64,000 nt of DNA, taken from assembly GCA_020310875.1 (NCBI GenBank), contig CM035408.1, forward strand, positions 145,973,407 through 146,037,406, written 5' to 3'. Both the position numbers and the translations under genes were made by a program. Position 1 is the stretch's first letter. Each line of letters starts with the position of its first letter. Source of the DNA: Ceratopteris richardii. Its lineage: Eukaryota; Streptophyta; Polypodiopsida; Polypodiales; Pteridaceae. The notes under the pieces are model-generated. The model was not told where the DNA came from, did not search any database, and worked only from the letters and a program-made list of their open reading frames with translations. Below, one piece after another: positions 63,116-64,000 of this stretch.

Positions 63116-63550
63116 GCAAACACTAGATTGAGGATCAAAGATAACTTGCTTGGGTGAGAACTAGCTTCAAGAAGCTGAGGTTGAGAGCAAGGAAAGTCCA
63201 TAGAAAGAGGGTTTTGTTCTTTGCATACTCATGGACCCTACGAACACCATGTAGTATTTTGGTAATTCACCTCTACCTGAGGCAACACTCAAGCATATTC
63301 TAGATTGTGAATGATTGAGAAAAAACATTTCAAATAGTTAATAATATAGGTTTTTTATTCACTTATTTAGAGATTATATCAACACCTCATAAATAGTCTT
63401 AATACTTCAATGTCTCCATGAACACTTCCATGCATGTGTTTTTACATGGGACATGCTTATTTTCGTTCACTGATGGAACATGTGACTGGCCATCCATGTT
63501 TATTATATTTTATCAACTGAGGTCAATTGCTTTTTTAGCTAAGGGGCACA

Positions 63551-63914
63551 TTATGAATTATGGAATGTGTTGAACAAGGAATTGTTGGAGTGTTAATTTA
63601 TTAATGTATTATTGTGTTTTAGTTGAAGGTTCGTGAGGGCGTGAAAGGTGTGAAAAGGCGGACATCAATAATCCAATTTATAATTTATATAGTTTATAAA
63701 TAAACCCGCGTAGGGGGTTCTATTGTTAGAAACAGTAAGAAGACATAATAAAAAATTCCTATAAATACATGCACTCTGTGGACTGTCAAAACAGAGTGCA
63801 TAGGGGGAGATTGCACCCAATACTACATTCTATCTCGTCTCCTAGCATGTCTATTTTTTGTGTGTTTTCTGCATCTGTAATCTCTGTGTGCACATGAGAA
63901 AGATCCTGATAACA
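63551..63914 (+). repeat. 3' LTR of the 61.9 kb element
   Basis: Aligns to 61900-62413 throughout, except for a deletion of about 130 bp after the gttagaaa phrase. The TATA box and hairpin are retained, and it ends gataaca before the CACAT duplication. Confidence 0.85.
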
Positions 63915-63956
63915 CACATCCACAAGCAGGACAGAGAGGGAGAGAAGAGAGGAAGT

Positions 63957-64000
63957 AAACACACACACACACATTTACACACACATACACATATACACAC
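63957..64000. repeat. (CA)n-rich microsatellite at the window edge
   Basis: acacacacacacaca followed by imperfect acacatacacatatacacac. Confidence 0.95.

Larger units (their letters stand above)
61900..63914 (+). mobile_element. Non-autonomous LTR element (2.0 kb, TRIM/LARD-like)
   Basis: LTRs at 61900-62413 (514 bp) and about 63551-63914 (364 bp; an internal block of about 130 bp is deleted). The target duplication CACAT is at 61895-61899 and 63915-63919. A Met-tRNA-type PBS TGGTATCAAAGCC starts at 62415, and a short purine tract (aagggg) lies before the 3' LTR. The internal 1.1 kb is non-coding and contains a tRNA-like sequence and a 15-bp tandem repeat. It depends on a partner element for all enzymes. 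Confidence 0.88.

Overview
The window looks like a repeat-dominated stretch of a land-plant nuclear genome. The evidence is Ty1/copia and Ty3/gypsy LTR retrotransposons with plant-type primer-binding sites, a plant LINE with a zf-RVT-like end, a CACTA-like terminus, and a decayed copy of the ARM-repeat region of CELLULOSE SYNTHASE INTERACTIVE proteins. One degenerate gene (6463-7317) resembles, from memory, an uncharacterised multi-copy family seen in mosses and streptophyte algae. A bryophyte or another seed-free plant is therefore my guess, not a demonstrated identity.

Layout. 1-4984: sparse, with a CSI1-like fragment at 1398-1778. 4985-6366: a 5'-truncated copia copy (+). 6463-12259: decayed host-type genes, namely a family fragment with one internal stop, a 2 kb AT-rich minisatellite, a histone H3 pseudogene, two foldback hairpins, and a two-exon gene with a TATA box, one frameshift and one stop. 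12805-30661: a nested pile on the minus strand. Old copia element C is split by copia A (13870-18875, TSD GAGTA) and copia B (19188-30646). B is split by a solo LTR (22373-28679, TSD ATAAT), which is itself split by a TRIM-family compound element (22430-27700, TSD AGGAC). 30662-34340: AT-rich, with a 150-bp tandem repeat. 34411-36474: an intact, intronless, GC-richer gene for a fungal-type tyrosinase, the only convincing intact non-transposon gene. 36824-57260: a minus-strand LINE split in mid-RT by a 16.9 kb Ty3/gypsy element (38884-55816, TSD CTTTT, LTRs differing at 3 of 893 positions by eye). 57600-64000: minisatellites, a second TRIM, a CACTA-like end, and a 2 kb non-autonomous LTR element (61900-63914, TSD CACAT).

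The most unusual content is the giant gypsy element. It has gag, a gag-like/protease frame, RT-RNase H and integrase; a second aspartic-protease domain (DTGA) downstream of the integrase; two H2C2 zinc-binding modules; two extra coiled-coil-rich ORFs; and a 5' leader packed with short ATCGTTT-type repeats. Second is a family of miniature LTR elements whose 140-bp LTR carries a tRNA-like block with A-box-like and B-box-like sequences, analogous in design to TRIMs that carry 5S RNA. Third is the fungal-type tyrosinase, a candidate horizontal transfer.

All domain calls come from reading motifs by eye. No database search was run, and family resemblances are from memory.
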